Below, in pieces: positions 1 to 9,414 of a DNA stretch of 64,000 bases (position 1 is the first letter of the stretch; every line of letters starts with the position of its first letter). A model generated the notes under the pieces. It had not been told where the DNA came from and did no database searches. It saw only the letters and a program-made list of their open reading frames with translations. The DNA comes from CAWAPS01 sp963783945. GTDB taxonomy: Bacteria > Actinomycetota > Acidimicrobiia > Acidimicrobiales > Palsa-688. Position numbers and translations under genes: made by a program. Where the stretch lies: positions 1-64,000 of the forward strand of contig CAWAPS010000032.1 in assembly GCA_963783945.1 (NCBI GenBank), read 5' to 3'.

Positions 1-121
1 TCGGTGCGGCGAAGAGAGGGTCTCGACGCGAACTGGTCGCTATGTGGGCCCGAACGCGTCGCGACCGAGGTGCCGAGCGAACGGTCTTGACGCGAAGTGG
101 TTAGCGCCGCCTCGCCCTCGC

Positions 122-1026
122 CTACCAACCGCCGATCACGGTCCGGGCCTGCCAGGCCTGGCGCAGGTCTCGCTCTACCGCCACCGGGTTGGCTACCAGG
201 TCGTGCCACGTGAAGCGCAGGAGCAACCAGCCATCGAGGACTATCTGATTCTGACGCCGGAGATCGGCGCTCAGCTGGTCGGGGCCGTGAACGGCCGCCC
301 CGTCTATCTCGACGGCCAGCCGCAGCGCCGGCCAGGCGAAGTCCAGCCGGTACCGGCGCCGGCCCAAACTCGTCGCCACCTGGCGGGCCGGATCGGGCAA
401 ACCGATCGACCGGACCAGCTGGACGAAGATGGTCTCGGCGTCGCTCTCCGTCGGAGGCGTCCCGGCGGGTCGATCCCGCAGCATCTGCCTCAGCTGGCGG
501 CTCCCGGCACGCGCCCTGGGGCCGCGGCGGCAGCCAGGTCGTCGATCGTGACCAGGCGCCGCCGGAGGGCGAACTCCATCCCCCTCTCGACGATGTCGGG
601 CTCGACGACGGCGGCCATGTCGACGAGCGTCCGGGGCACCTGGGTGACGGGGAGGCCGCCGATCCGGCATAGGTCCGCGGTCCGCACCGTGGCCATGCGC
701 ATGGTGCCCGGCCGCCGGGGGTGACTGTTGCCCCGCGCTCCGATCTCGATCCAGCCGGCGGGCGCTCCGTCCAGTCCCCACAAGGCCGCCGCGCTCCGCC
801 GGCACACGAATGGGTCGGCCCCAGTCTCGAGCACCCCGAGCCAGAGGGCGCCCAACCAGGTCGGCGGCCGCCCCGTCATCACGTATACGCCCCAGCCGGC
901 GCGCTCGAGCACCCCCGATCGGGACAGACCGCGGACCGCCGCCCGGGTCAATCCCGCCGCCGCCAGCTGAGCGGTGGAAATCGCTCCAGCCTGGCCAGTG
1001 GCTACGTCTAGCCAGTTTAATGTCAT
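122..1026 (-). pseudogene. AbiEi/DUF559-type protein, frameshifted
   Basis: The first reading frame starts at ATG 1026 and gives an N-terminal helix-turn-helix-like region of the AbiEi antitoxin type (residues 1 to about 60, with GVLERAGWGVYV). It then runs through the usual middle part (RTLVDMA) and stops near 490. The next frame, ending at 122, carries a DUF559/Vsr-like nuclease-fold tail (YRLDFAWPALRLAVEIDG, then LRFTWHDLVANP). Together they make one protein of about 300 residues, as is common in Actinobacteria, so a single indel near 495-520 breaks the gene. It could be a real pseudogene or an assembly error. It is divergent from the methyltransferase at 1067. Function is not established; the family is often loosely annotated as antitoxin-like or endonuclease-like. 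Confidence 0.75.
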
Positions 1027-1066
1027 TTCATTATTTTACAGTCTTGGGCGTCGACGGCCTACACTC

Positions 1067-1897
1067 ATGGCAATGAGCGCCCGGGTACCCAGCGGTTGGG
1101 CTGATTTCAACCGCCGGATGTGGGACGAGCGGGTGCCCATCCACGTGGCATCGGAGTTCTACGACGTGGCCGGATTCAAGGCGGGGGAGCCGCAGGTCCA
1201 GCCGTTCGAGGTCGACGAGCTCGGTCCTCTCGGAGGCATGAAGCTGGCCCACCTGCAATGCCATTTCGGGTTGGACACCTTGGACCTGGTTCGTATGCAC
1301 CCGGAGCTCACCGCGGTGGGCCTCGACTTCTCCCGTCCGGCCATCGAGGCGGCCACCGCGCTGGCCTCCGAGGTCGGCCTGACGAACCGGGCTCGATTCG
1401 TGCACGCCGAGGTCCAGGACGCCGGAAAGGCGCTAGGCCACGAGCAGTTCGACGTCGTCTACACGGGAAAAGGTGCCCTCTGCTGGCTGCCCGACCTCCA
1501 TGACTGGGCCGCTGAGTGCGCCGTCCTGCTCCGGCCGGGGGGCTGGCTCTATGTCTGCGAGTTCCACCCGGTCGGAAGCTGCCTGGACGAGGAGGCTCCG
1601 GTCGTCAAATACGACTATTTCGATAGCCAGGCCATCGAGGAGGTCGGCCCCGGCTCGTACGCCGAAATGGAGGCGGCCACGACCCACAACCTGTCCTACC
1701 AGTGGCCCCATCCGCTCGCGCAAGTCTTCGATGCCGTTCTGGCCGCCCGACTGGAGCTGCGCTTCTTCCACGAGTGGGACTACTCGTTGTTCGAGCAGAC
1801 GAAGTGGCTGGAGAAAGGAACGGACGGCCGTTACCGCTGGCCTGGGTCGGGCAAGCTGCCGCTGATGTACTCCCTCAAAGCCCAGAAGCCGTCATAG
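1067..1897 (+). CDS. class I SAM-dependent methyltransferase
   Basis: The protein is about 276 residues with a Rossmann methyltransferase core. The motif I region reads LAHLQCHFGLDTLDLVRM, followed by an acidic end of strand 2 (VGLDFSRPAI), FDVVYTGKGALCWLPD as motif IV, and LLRPGGWLYVCEFHP after it. ATG 1067 was chosen over an upstream in-frame codon because the region before it is AT-rich and promoter-like; ATG 1073 is an alternative. The substrate cannot be read from the sequence. The last bases overlap the convergent gene that ends at 1875. Confidence 0.85.
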   Translation: MAMSARVPSGWADFNRRMWDERVPIHVASEFYDVAGFKAGEPQVQPFEVDELGPLGGMKLAHLQCHFGLDTLDLVRMHPELTAVGLDFSRPAIEAATALASEVGLTNRARFVHAEVQDAGKALGHEQFDVVYTGKGALCWLPDLHDWAAECAVLLRPGGWLYVCEFHPVGSCLDEEAPVVKYDYFDSQAIEEVGPGSYAEMEAATTHNLSYQWPHPLAQVFDAVLAARLELRFFHEWDYSLFEQTKWLEKGTDGRYRWPGSGKLPLMYSLKAQKPS

Positions 1898-2867
1898 CGC
1901 CCCCTCCCATCCCCTCCCAGGAGCGCGGCACGACAAGCACTTCAGCGGGCTCGGACAACGAGTCAGCCAGCGCACACGTCACCGGCAGGTCATCGCCTTT
2001 CGGCACGACGAGGACCAGGCGGGCCTCCGGGCAGTGAATCCGCCGGCAGTCGGCAGCGGTGGGCACCAGATCGACATCGACACCCACGGAGCACACCGCC
2101 AGGAGCGGCGTTCCGTCCGCCGCCGCTCCGAGGCAGGGGGCGGAGCCGGCCTCTGGCAGATCGAACCACGGCAGGGGAGGGGGGACCGGGGCAAGCGAGA
2201 CCGCCCCGGCAAGCGACGGCGTGGCGCAGACGACGGCCCTCAGCCACCGGCTGCGGGCCAGGGTGTTGGCAGGGTGGCGGGGCTGGTCCGGCCGGCGACG
2301 GTCGCGCACGGCGGTCACCGCCCGGTCGAGAGAGACTCCGACGTCCTCCGCCGGGTACATCTCGGCCCGGGCGCTGCGGTCGTGCCGCCCTACGCCGACC
2401 TCCAGGCGCCCGTCCACCACCCGGGCCACCTCCAAGCCGAGCACCTCCCCCCTTAGGACGCCGTGCTCGACGATGACCTCTGCCCCGTGATCAGCCAGGA
2501 CTCCGGCGAACGAACCGAAGGCATCCGCGACCGTGATGTCCTCATCGTTAACCGATGGCGCCGGCTCGGCCCGCACCAGCGTACGGCCGTCCACCGACCA
2601 CACCCCCGGGGGTCGGGCAAACTCCGCCGCCCGCCGCGCCATCACGCCGGCGCTCGGTCCCCCGAGGGCCGGCTCCTGCACGAGTACGTCGAGCCGAGCG
2701 ACCCTTTCCCGCCAGGCCCACGCCAGGGCGGCGCCAAACCGCCGGACCGACCCGTCATCTACCAGGACCCAACCACGTTGGCTCTCGCCCTCGGCCAGCC
2801 CCGCGCCCCCCGGAAACGATGAACCGACGGCGCGCCAATCCCCCGCTTTCTCGAAATTGCCGGCCAC
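1875..2867 (-). CDS. hypothetical protein downstream of rpmE
   Basis: This 330-residue protein is not recognised. It is soluble, with no signal peptide or membrane segment, and is rich in Val, Ala and Arg. There are scattered acidic stretches and a C-terminal half with CSVGVDVDLVPTAADCRRIH. It follows rpmE by 47 bases on the same strand, so it is probably cotranscribed with rho-rpmE. In many Actinobacteria prfA sits at this place, but the protein has no GGQ motif and is not a release factor. The GTG start at 2867 is uncertain because no strong ribosome binding site precedes it. The long open frame with codon bias like its neighbours supports a real gene. Confidence 0.65.
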   Translation of the reverse strand: MAGNFEKAGDWRAVGSSFPGGAGLAEGESQRGWVLVDDGSVRRFGAALAWAWRERVARLDVLVQEPALGGPSAGVMARRAAEFARPPGVWSVDGRTLVRAEPAPSVNDEDITVADAFGSFAGVLADHGAEVIVEHGVLRGEVLGLEVARVVDGRLEVGVGRHDRSARAEMYPAEDVGVSLDRAVTAVRDRRRPDQPRHPANTLARSRWLRAVVCATPSLAGAVSLAPVPPPLPWFDLPEAGSAPCLGAAADGTPLLAVCSVGVDVDLVPTAADCRRIHCPEARLVLVVPKGDDLPVTCALADSLSEPAEVLVVPRSWEGMGGGAMTASGL

Positions 2868-2914
2868 CAGCGCGCCGAGCTTGACGGCGCGCAGATGGTC
2901 GAGACGGTCAGGTG

Positions 2915-3124
2915 CTACTTCTTGCCCCGACGGCCGTACCGCCGCTCGAAGCGTTCGACGCGGCCGCCCGTGTCAACCAGCTTCTGCTTGCCGGTGTAGA
3001 ACGGGTGGCATTCGTTGCAGAGTTCCGTGTGCAGCTCCGCCTTGGTTGAGCGGGTGGTGAAGGTGTTCCCGCACGAGCAGGTCACCTTGGCCGTCGTGTA
3101 TGCGGGGTGGGTATCGGTCTTCAT
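2915..3124 (-). CDS. rpmE: 50S ribosomal protein L31
   Basis: The 69-residue protein has the normal length for bacterial L31. It begins MKTDTHPAYTTAKVTCSCGN and keeps all four zinc ligands, as C16-x-C18 and C36-x2-C39. This is therefore the zinc-containing C+ form and not the zinc-independent paralogue induced in zinc starvation. The basic tail ERRYGRRGKK contacts rRNA. It lies 13 bases downstream of rho, so the two are almost certainly one transcript, the usual rho-rpmE order. Confidence 0.98.
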   Translation of the reverse strand: MKTDTHPAYTTAKVTCSCGNTFTTRSTKAELHTELCNECHPFYTGKQKLVDTGGRVERFERRYGRRGKK

Positions 3125-3137
3125 TGGTGTACCTCTC

Positions 3138-5150
3138 TCATATCGCCGGGGTCGGGTTCTTGGCCACTTCGGCGAGGAATTCGTCGTTGCTGCGGGTCGA
3201 TCGGATTCGGTCGAGGAGTAGCTCCAGGCCGGCCGCCCCGCTGCCCTCGCTGGCCAGGGCGTTGAGCACCCGGCGCAACTTCCAGACCTGCTGAAGCTGC
3301 AACCGGTCGAAGAGGAGCTCCTCGTGTCGAGTCGACGACGCGTTGACGTCGATCGCCGGGTATATCCGGCGCTCCGCCAGCCTCCTGTCTAACCGCAGCT
3401 CCATATTTCCTGTTCCCTTGAACTCCTCGAAGATGACCTCGTCCATACGGCTCCCGGTCTCGACAAGAGCCGTAGCCAGGATCGTCAACGATCCTCCCTC
3501 CTCGATATTCCGCGCCGCCCCGAAGAACTTTTTGGGGGGATAGAGGGCGCCGGTGTCGATGCCTCCGGACATGATGCGACCCGTGGCGGGCTGGGCCAGG
3601 TTGTAGGCCCGGGCCAGCCGGGTGATGCCGTCCAGCACGATCACGACGTCCTTACCGACCTCCACCATGCGCTTGGCCCGTTCGATTGCCAGCTCGGCGA
3701 CCTGGGTGTGCTCCTCGGCCGGCCGGTCGAACGTGGAGGCGATCACCTCTCCTTTCACCGACCGCTTCATGTCGGTGACCTCTTCGGGCCGTTCGTCGAC
3801 GAGAAGCACCATCAGGTGCACTGCCGGGTCGTTGGCCTCTATCGAGTGGGCGATCTGCTTGAGGATGGTGGTCTTGCCGGCCTTCGGCGGCGAGACGATC
3901 ATTCCTCGCTGACCCTTGCCGATCGGGGAGATCAGGTCGACGATCCGGGCCGTGAGGTTGGCCGGGTCGCCGGGCACTTCCAGGCGCAGCTTGGCGTCGG
4001 GGAACAGGGGCGTCAGGTTCTCGAAACGAGGCCGGTTGCGGGCCTCGTCGGGGGTGAGCCCGGAAACGGTGTCGATGCGGAGAAGAGCGGGGTATTTTTC
4101 GTTGCCGCCGGCAGGCCGGGCCGCCCCCTCCAGGTAGTCGCCTTTCCGCAGGGCGAACCGGCGAACCTGGCTGATCGACACGTATACGTCGCCGGGACCC
4201 GACAGGAACCCGGCGGTACGGAGAAAGCCGAAACCCTCCTCCCGGAGGTCGAGGTAGCCGGCGACCGGTATGGGATCCCCGTTGAACTGGGACTCGACGC
4301 TCTGCCCTGGCAGGTCCCGCTCGGCCCGGTCGAACCGATCGCGGCCGCGACGCCGGCGGTTGCGCCGGTTGCCCGGCTCGGCGCCCACCCCGACCTGACC
4401 ATGGGCGGAGTCACCGCCGCCGTCCGCCTGGTCGTCGGAGGAGGTGGCGGCCGGCCCGCGGCGGGGCGCTGCCGCCTGGGCGGCCGGCTCGGCTCCGTTG
4501 ACGCCGTTGCGCCCGGGAACTTCGGACGCAGCGGCGACCGGGGGGACGTTGGTCGACGACGCGGTGCCATCCCCGTCTGTTGCACCCGCCCGGTCGTCCG
4601 CGGGCCGGGCCTCCGATGCCCGGGCCGATGCCGCCCTACGTGCGTTCCCGGCACCACGGACCGGGCTCTCGACCTCCGCAGCTGCTCCCTGCGTTACTCT
4701 TTCGGGCGCCGAGGCCGCCGGGTCGGCGTCCTCCGTGGCCTCGGACCCTTGGGTTGGGGCGGTATCGGAAGCCTCCGCCGACCCGACCGGCGAGGCTGCC
4801 GCGGCGGCCGGTGAGGCGGACCGGCGGGTGCGTGGCCGCCGTGGTCTTTCCTCCTCGATAGCGGCTTCGCCGTTGCGATCTGAACCGGCACCGCTATCGG
4901 TGTCCGGGCGATCGGACCCGGCACCACTCTTGGTTGTCGCAGCGACGCTCGACGCGGTTGCGGCGCGCCGGGAGGAGCTCGGGGTCTCGACCGCGTCGGG
5001 CTCGATGCCGGTCGCCTTCAGGATCTGGGTGATCAGGTCCGACTTCTTGGCCCGGGCCGGAGGTTTGGCTCCTAGGGCATCGGCGATGGCGAAGAGCTCG
5101 TCGCGCTCTTTGGCCTCTAGGACCGAGCGTTCGAGCTGCGTGTCGCTCAT
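3138..5150 (-). CDS. rho: transcription termination factor Rho
   Basis: Rho is the hexameric RNA helicase that ends transcription at C-rich unstructured sites. Residues 1-47 are the SAP-like Rho_N domain. Residues of about 50-290 are a low-complexity insert rich in Ala, Ser, Glu, Arg and Asp, ending in the very basic RRNRRRRGRDRFDR. The RNA-binding cold-shock-like domain follows at about 295-370 (GYLDLREEGFGFLR). Walker A is PPKAGKTT at about 421-428, with LVDERPEEVTDM and VVIVLDGITRLARAYN after it. At 670 residues it is much longer than the E. coli protein (419), but such N-terminal insertions are typical of high-GC Actinobacteria. Confidence 0.97.
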   Translation of the reverse strand: MSDTQLERSVLEAKERDELFAIADALGAKPPARAKKSDLITQILKATGIEPDAVETPSSSRRAATASSVAATTKSGAGSDRPDTDSGAGSDRNGEAAIEEERPRRPRTRRSASPAAAAASPVGSAEASDTAPTQGSEATEDADPAASAPERVTQGAAAEVESPVRGAGNARRAASARASEARPADDRAGATDGDGTASSTNVPPVAAASEVPGRNGVNGAEPAAQAAAPRRGPAATSSDDQADGGGDSAHGQVGVGAEPGNRRNRRRRGRDRFDRAERDLPGQSVESQFNGDPIPVAGYLDLREEGFGFLRTAGFLSGPGDVYVSISQVRRFALRKGDYLEGAARPAGGNEKYPALLRIDTVSGLTPDEARNRPRFENLTPLFPDAKLRLEVPGDPANLTARIVDLISPIGKGQRGMIVSPPKAGKTTILKQIAHSIEANDPAVHLMVLLVDERPEEVTDMKRSVKGEVIASTFDRPAEEHTQVAELAIERAKRMVEVGKDVVIVLDGITRLARAYNLAQPATGRIMSGGIDTGALYPPKKFFGAARNIEEGGSLTILATALVETGSRMDEVIFEEFKGTGNMELRLDRRLAERRIYPAIDVNASSTRHEELLFDRLQLQQVWKLRRVLNALASEGSGAAGLELLLDRIRSTRSNDEFLAEVAKNPTPAI

Positions 5151-5435
5151 TTGCTACCTCGTTTGTCTGTTACCGCTGGGTGGTGTGGGTTAGGGCGTCA
5201 GCCAAGACCCAGGCGCAGGCTGCCGCAGCATCGATGCGAGGTTCGGCTGGTGCTCGTCGCCGGCCAGGCGGCCGGTCCGCAAAGGCACCATTGCCCGCGT
5301 CTGGGGGGCAGACGGAGCAACGACAACTCCATGATACCTGCGACCGGGCCGGGCGGCAAACACCCATAGGGCCGGGCGACAACCGCCGCGCGTGCTGGAG
5401 CCTGAGGTGCGCCCGCAGCCGGCGCCCGCTCGAGG
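5151..5435. other. intergenic region between thrC and rho
   Basis: This 285-base gap lies between the stop of thrC and the start of rho, both on the minus strand. In many Actinobacteria thrB (homoserine kinase) sits here. I see no homoserine kinase motif or remnant in any frame. The gap should contain the rho promoter and leader, but I could not pick out a convincing promoter or hairpin. Confidence 0.5.
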
Positions 5436-6479
5436 TCAGAGGCCGAGCTCTGCCCTCACGGCCCGTACGTCAGCGTCAACCGGCGTGGGAACGGCTATCT
5501 GGCTGATGGCGATGTCGGGGTCCTTCAGACCGTGCCCGGTCAGGACGCACACCACCGTGCTACCGGTGGGTACACCGGTCTTCAACAGGCCGGCGACTGA
5601 GGCTGCCGACGCCGGTTCGCAGAACACCGACTCCTCCTGGGCCAGGTACCGGTAAGCCGCGAGGATCTCTTCGTCGGTTACGGCCGCGATGCCTCCTCCT
5701 GATTCGGCCGCCGCTGATGTGGCCCCGTACCAAGAAGCCGGGCGTCCGATCCGGATCGCGGTCGCCACCGTTTCGGGATTGTCTATCGGATGCCCGGCCA
5801 CCAGGGGGGCGGCGCCGGCCGCCTGGAATCCGAGCATGCGGGGGAGCTTGGTGACCCGACCGGCGTCCTGGTACTCGCGGTAGCCCTTCCAGTAGGCCGT
5901 GATGTTGCCGGCATTTCCCACGGGTATGCAATGGACGTCAGGCGCATCGCCGAGTACGTCGACGATCTCGAACGCCCCGGTCTTCTGACCCTCGATACGG
6001 TAGGGATTGATTGAGTTGACCACCGTGACGGGGGCGGAGCTCCCGAGCTCGCGCACAATATCGAGGGCGGCGTCGAAGTTGGCCCGGATCTGTAATACCC
6101 GGGCGCCATGTATGAGCGCCTGGGCCAGCTTGCCCAGGGCGATATATCCCTCGGGTATGAGCACGGCACATGTCATACCGGCCCGAGCGGCGTACGCCGC
6201 GGCCGACGCCGATGTGTTGCCGGTGGAGCCGCACACCACCGCCTTCGCCCCTTCCTCCATCGCTTTGGAGATGGCGACGGTCATGCCGCGGTCCTTGAAA
6301 GACCCGGTCGGATTTGCTCCCTCGAATTTCAGCCATACGAGGGCGCCCACCCTTTCGGACAGGCGAGGGGCCGCCAGCAACGGGGTGCCGCCCTCGTGCA
6401 GGGTGACCACGGGCGTACCGGCCGAAACCGGGAGGTACTCGCGGTACTCCTCGATGACACCTCGCCAGCCGGCGCTCAA
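5436..6479 (-). CDS. thrC: threonine synthase
   Basis: This PLP-dependent enzyme converts O-phosphohomoserine to threonine. The 347-residue length matches the short bacterial/archaeal class. NPTGSFKDRGM holds the PLP lysine K62, CGSTGNTSASAAAYAARAG binds the cofactor phosphate side, and VGNAGNITAYWKGY is the second glycine-rich loop. The start overlaps the stop of hom by 4 bases (ATGA), so hom and thrC are translationally coupled. Its substrate requires homoserine kinase, which is not present in this window. Confidence 0.96.
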   Translation of the reverse strand: MSAGWRGVIEEYREYLPVSAGTPVVTLHEGGTPLLAAPRLSERVGALVWLKFEGANPTGSFKDRGMTVAISKAMEEGAKAVVCGSTGNTSASAAAYAARAGMTCAVLIPEGYIALGKLAQALIHGARVLQIRANFDAALDIVRELGSSAPVTVVNSINPYRIEGQKTGAFEIVDVLGDAPDVHCIPVGNAGNITAYWKGYREYQDAGRVTKLPRMLGFQAAGAAPLVAGHPIDNPETVATAIRIGRPASWYGATSAAAESGGGIAAVTDEEILAAYRYLAQEESVFCEPASAASVAGLLKTGVPTGSTVVCVLTGHGLKDPDIAISQIAVPTPVDADVRAVRAELGL

Positions 6480-7873
6480 GGGCCGACCACCCGCAGGATG
6501 CCCCCGAACTGATAAACCGAGTCGAGGTGCCGGAGCTCTCTGAGGCAGGCCTGGACGTCGCGCTCGAAGGCCGGGTGGGTCACGAACACCAGCCGGGCCC
6601 CGGAGACGCCGAGGGAAGTGTGGCGTCCTCGCGGTCCACTATCAGCCCCAGGACGCCCTTCGGAACCCGAGCCGGGTGCCGCACCTGATGCGCCCGAACC
6701 GGATCCGGAGTCGGCGGGCAGACCTTCCTGCTCCATCAGGCGGATGGACACCTGGTGACGCCCGAACACGCCGGAAACGGCGTGGAGCACGCCCGGGCGG
6801 TCCTCTACCTCCATGGTTAGGTAGTAGGCGGAGTTGAGATCGTCTATCGGCGTGATCGCCATCCGCCGGGGCGCCACGGTCCGACCGGCACTGCCGGCGG
6901 TGAGGTTGTGTGACGCGTCGAGCAGATCTCCGAGCACGGCGCTGGCGGTTGGCATGCCGCCGGCTCCGCGGCCGAGGAACATCAGCTGACCGACGGCGTC
7001 TCCCTCTACAAACACCGCGTTGAACGAGTCTCGGACCGACGCCAGCGGATGAGTGGAAGGAACCATGGCCGGGTGGACCCGTACCGCCACTGATCCCGAG
7101 TCCCCCATGGCCTCGACTACCGCCAGCAGTTTGACCGTGTAGCCGAGCTTGCCGGCGGCGGCAATGTCGGCCCCGGTGATGGCCGAGATCCCTTCCCGAT
7201 AGACGTCACCCGCAACGACCTGGGCCCCGAAGGCCACGTTGGCCAGGATGGCGGCCTTAGCCGCGGCGTCGTACCCCTCGACGTCCGCCGTCGGGTCCCG
7301 CTCGGCATACCCCAGGCTCTGGGCCTCGGCCAAGGCATCGTGATAACTGGTTCCCGACTCGCTCATCCGGGTGAGGATGTAGTTGGTCGTGCCGTTGACG
7401 ATTCCCATGACGCGAGTTATCCGCTCGCCGGCGAGGGATTCCCGAAGCGGTCTGATGAGGGGTATGCCACCGGCCACCGCTGCCTCGAAGAGCAGGTCCA
7501 GTCCCGCCGAGGCCGCCACCTCGAACAGCTCGGCCCCGCAGTTCGCCAGCAGCTCCTTGTTGGCGGTGACCACCGGCTTGCCGGACTTGAGGGCGGTCAA
7601 GATGAGGGACCGGGCCGGCTCGATGCCGCCGATGACCTCGACCACGACGTCGACCGAAGGGTCAGAGACCACGGCTCCGGCATCTGAGGTGAGGATCTCG
7701 GGGGGGATCGGGACCTCCCGTTCACGGGACTGGCTGCGGACCGCGACGGCGGCGAGCTGCAGGTCGAGTCCGGTGCGGGCGGCAATCCGGTCGGCGTCGT
7801 CGAGCAAGAGCCGGGCCAGCGCCCCGCCGACGTTGCCGCACCCGAGCAGGCCTACCCGTAAACCTGTTGCCAT
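6476..7873 (-). CDS. hom: homoserine dehydrogenase
   Basis: This enzyme reduces aspartate semialdehyde to homoserine. The NAD(P)-binding motif GLLGCGNVGGALARLL lies at residues 8-23, TANKEL at 103-108, and NGTTNYILTRM at 160-170. The substrate region is DPTADVEGYDAAAKAAILAN, with K206. A C-terminal ACT domain begins at about 350 (YLTMEVEDRPGVLHAVSGVF), so feedback control by threonine is likely. Residues of about 383-424 are a Gly/Ser/Pro-rich insert splitting the ACT domain between its first helix and the strand GARLVFVTHPA, which is unusual. It is coupled to thrC by a 4-base overlap, with lysA 60 bases upstream. Confidence 0.96.
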   Translation of the reverse strand: MATGLRVGLLGCGNVGGALARLLLDDADRIAARTGLDLQLAAVAVRSQSREREVPIPPEILTSDAGAVVSDPSVDVVVEVIGGIEPARSLILTALKSGKPVVTANKELLANCGAELFEVAASAGLDLLFEAAVAGGIPLIRPLRESLAGERITRVMGIVNGTTNYILTRMSESGTSYHDALAEAQSLGYAERDPTADVEGYDAAAKAAILANVAFGAQVVAGDVYREGISAITGADIAAAGKLGYTVKLLAVVEAMGDSGSVAVRVHPAMVPSTHPLASVRDSFNAVFVEGDAVGQLMFLGRGAGGMPTASAVLGDLLDASHNLTAGSAGRTVAPRRMAITPIDDLNSAYYLTMEVEDRPGVLHAVSGVFGRHQVSIRLMEQEGLPADSGSGSGASGAAPGSGSEGRPGADSGPRGRHTSLGVSGARLVFVTHPAFERDVQACLRELRHLDSVYQFGGILRVVGP

Positions 7874-7933
7874 GAACCCGAAGGGTAGTGCCCGGTAACC
7901 GGGCCCGGGTCGGTCAGGGCCGGGCCGCCGCCC

Positions 7934-9253
7934 TCAGAGGTCGAGAGAGGTCAGGTCGTCGAACGTCTCGCGCCGCACGACGAGCCGAGCGTTTCCGTCG
8001 CGGACGAACACGACGGGCGGGCGGGGCACCTTGTTGTAGGTCGAGGCCATCGAATGCCCGTAGGCCCCAGTGACAGGCGTTGCGAGGACGTCGCCGATGC
8101 AGATGTCGGCGGGCACCTGGGCGTCACGGACGATCACGTCGCCCGATTCGCAGTGCTTCCCGACCACGGTGACCGTCCGCGGCCGGAACACGTTCACGGT
8201 CCTCGGAAGAAACGCCTCGTAGCCGCTGCCGTAGAGCACCGGCCGGGGATTATCGCTCATGCCCCCGTCGACACTGACGTACGTGCGGAGTCCGGGGATC
8301 TCCTTTATCGTTCCGACCGTGTAACAGGTGATGGCGGCGGAGGCGACCACCGCCCGCCCCGGCTCGGCGGTCAAGACCACGCCGGGCCCGATGCCCGCGG
8401 CAGCGGCTGCCGCCCGCACCGAGGCAGCCCAGTCGGATATCGACGGCCCCTGCTCGCCGTTCACGTAGGCCACACCCAGCCCCCCTCCCACGCACAGTTC
8501 ACCGACATCCAACGGCAGAAAGAACTCGGCCAGCGCAGCCACCGCTTTTTCGAAGGAATCGAGGGCGAACACCTGGGATCCGATGTGGGCGTGCACCCCG
8601 ATGAGCTCGAGCGGCGCCCCGGGCCGCCGAAGCCGGGCGACCGCGGCCGCCGCGGCACCGGAGGCCAATCCGAAGCCGAACTTGGAGTCATCCTGTCCCG
8701 TCATGACGTACTCGTGGGTGTGGGCCTCGATGCCAGGGGTCACCCGCACCAGGACTCGCGGCGTCGCGCCGGCTCGTGATGCCAGGCGCTCGAGCCGGTC
8801 GATCTCGTCGAAGGAGTCGACGATGAGCCGGCCAACTCCGGCTTCGAGGGCGCGCCCGATCTCAGCCTCAGACTTGTTGTTGCCGTGTAGAACCAGCCGG
8901 TCACCGGGCACACCAGCCGACAGCACCACATGCATCTCCCCTCCCGTGGAGACGTCGATGCCCATGCCCTCCTCGTAGGCCAACCGGGCCATGGCCCGGC
9001 ACAAGAACGCCTTCGACGCGTAGGCCACCCCGGGCCCCCATGCGCCGACCGCCTCGCGGCATCGCCGGCGGATGTGCTCTTCGTCGTACACGAACAGCGG
9101 CGTCCCGTACTGGTTCACCAGGTCGATGACGTCGACCCCGGCGATCGCCAGCCGGCCCTCAGGACCGGTGGAAGCCCCGTCAGGCAGGAGCCGGGGCGGG
9201 ACCGGGTTGTGAGCCGGGTGGGCACCGGCTTCGGGTTGAGGGTCGGGAAACAT
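7934..9253 (-). CDS. lysA: diaminopimelate decarboxylase
   Basis: It catalyses the last step of lysine synthesis, decarboxylation of meso-diaminopimelate, using PLP. YASKAF holds the PLP lysine K81. HIGSQVF and GGGLGVAY form the phosphate-binding part of the alanine-racemase-like barrel, EPGRAVV lies near the dimer face, and KHCESGDVI carries the active-site cysteine contributed across the dimer. The length of 439 is normal for an actinobacterial LysA. It is the first gene of the lysA-hom-thrC run, and tRNA-Arg lies divergent 161 bases upstream. Confidence 0.96.
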   Translation of the reverse strand: MFPDPQPEAGAHPAHNPVPPRLLPDGASTGPEGRLAIAGVDVIDLVNQYGTPLFVYDEEHIRRRCREAVGAWGPGVAYASKAFLCRAMARLAYEEGMGIDVSTGGEMHVVLSAGVPGDRLVLHGNNKSEAEIGRALEAGVGRLIVDSFDEIDRLERLASRAGATPRVLVRVTPGIEAHTHEYVMTGQDDSKFGFGLASGAAAAAVARLRRPGAPLELIGVHAHIGSQVFALDSFEKAVAALAEFFLPLDVGELCVGGGLGVAYVNGEQGPSISDWAASVRAAAAAAGIGPGVVLTAEPGRAVVASAAITCYTVGTIKEIPGLRTYVSVDGGMSDNPRPVLYGSGYEAFLPRTVNVFRPRTVTVVGKHCESGDVIVRDAQVPADICIGDVLATPVTGAYGHSMASTYNKVPRPPVVFVRDGNARLVVRRETFDDLTSLDL

Positions 9254-9414
9254 TCAGAGGGAGCGGGCCCGTCCGACCACAGCCCTGAACCACCCGGTCG
9301 CCGCGCACCCGCGCCCAACCTGGGGATCGGAGCCGGTCGGCATGCGCGACATGGTAGGGCAATCGCTCGCCCCGCTATGCTTGAACGTCCGGCGGCGCTG
9401 ACCGTCGCCATGCC

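Noticed and set aside
5170..5382. Small minus-strand frame between thrC and rho
   Set aside because: No ribosome site, no family pattern, composition like antisense; not a thrB remnant.
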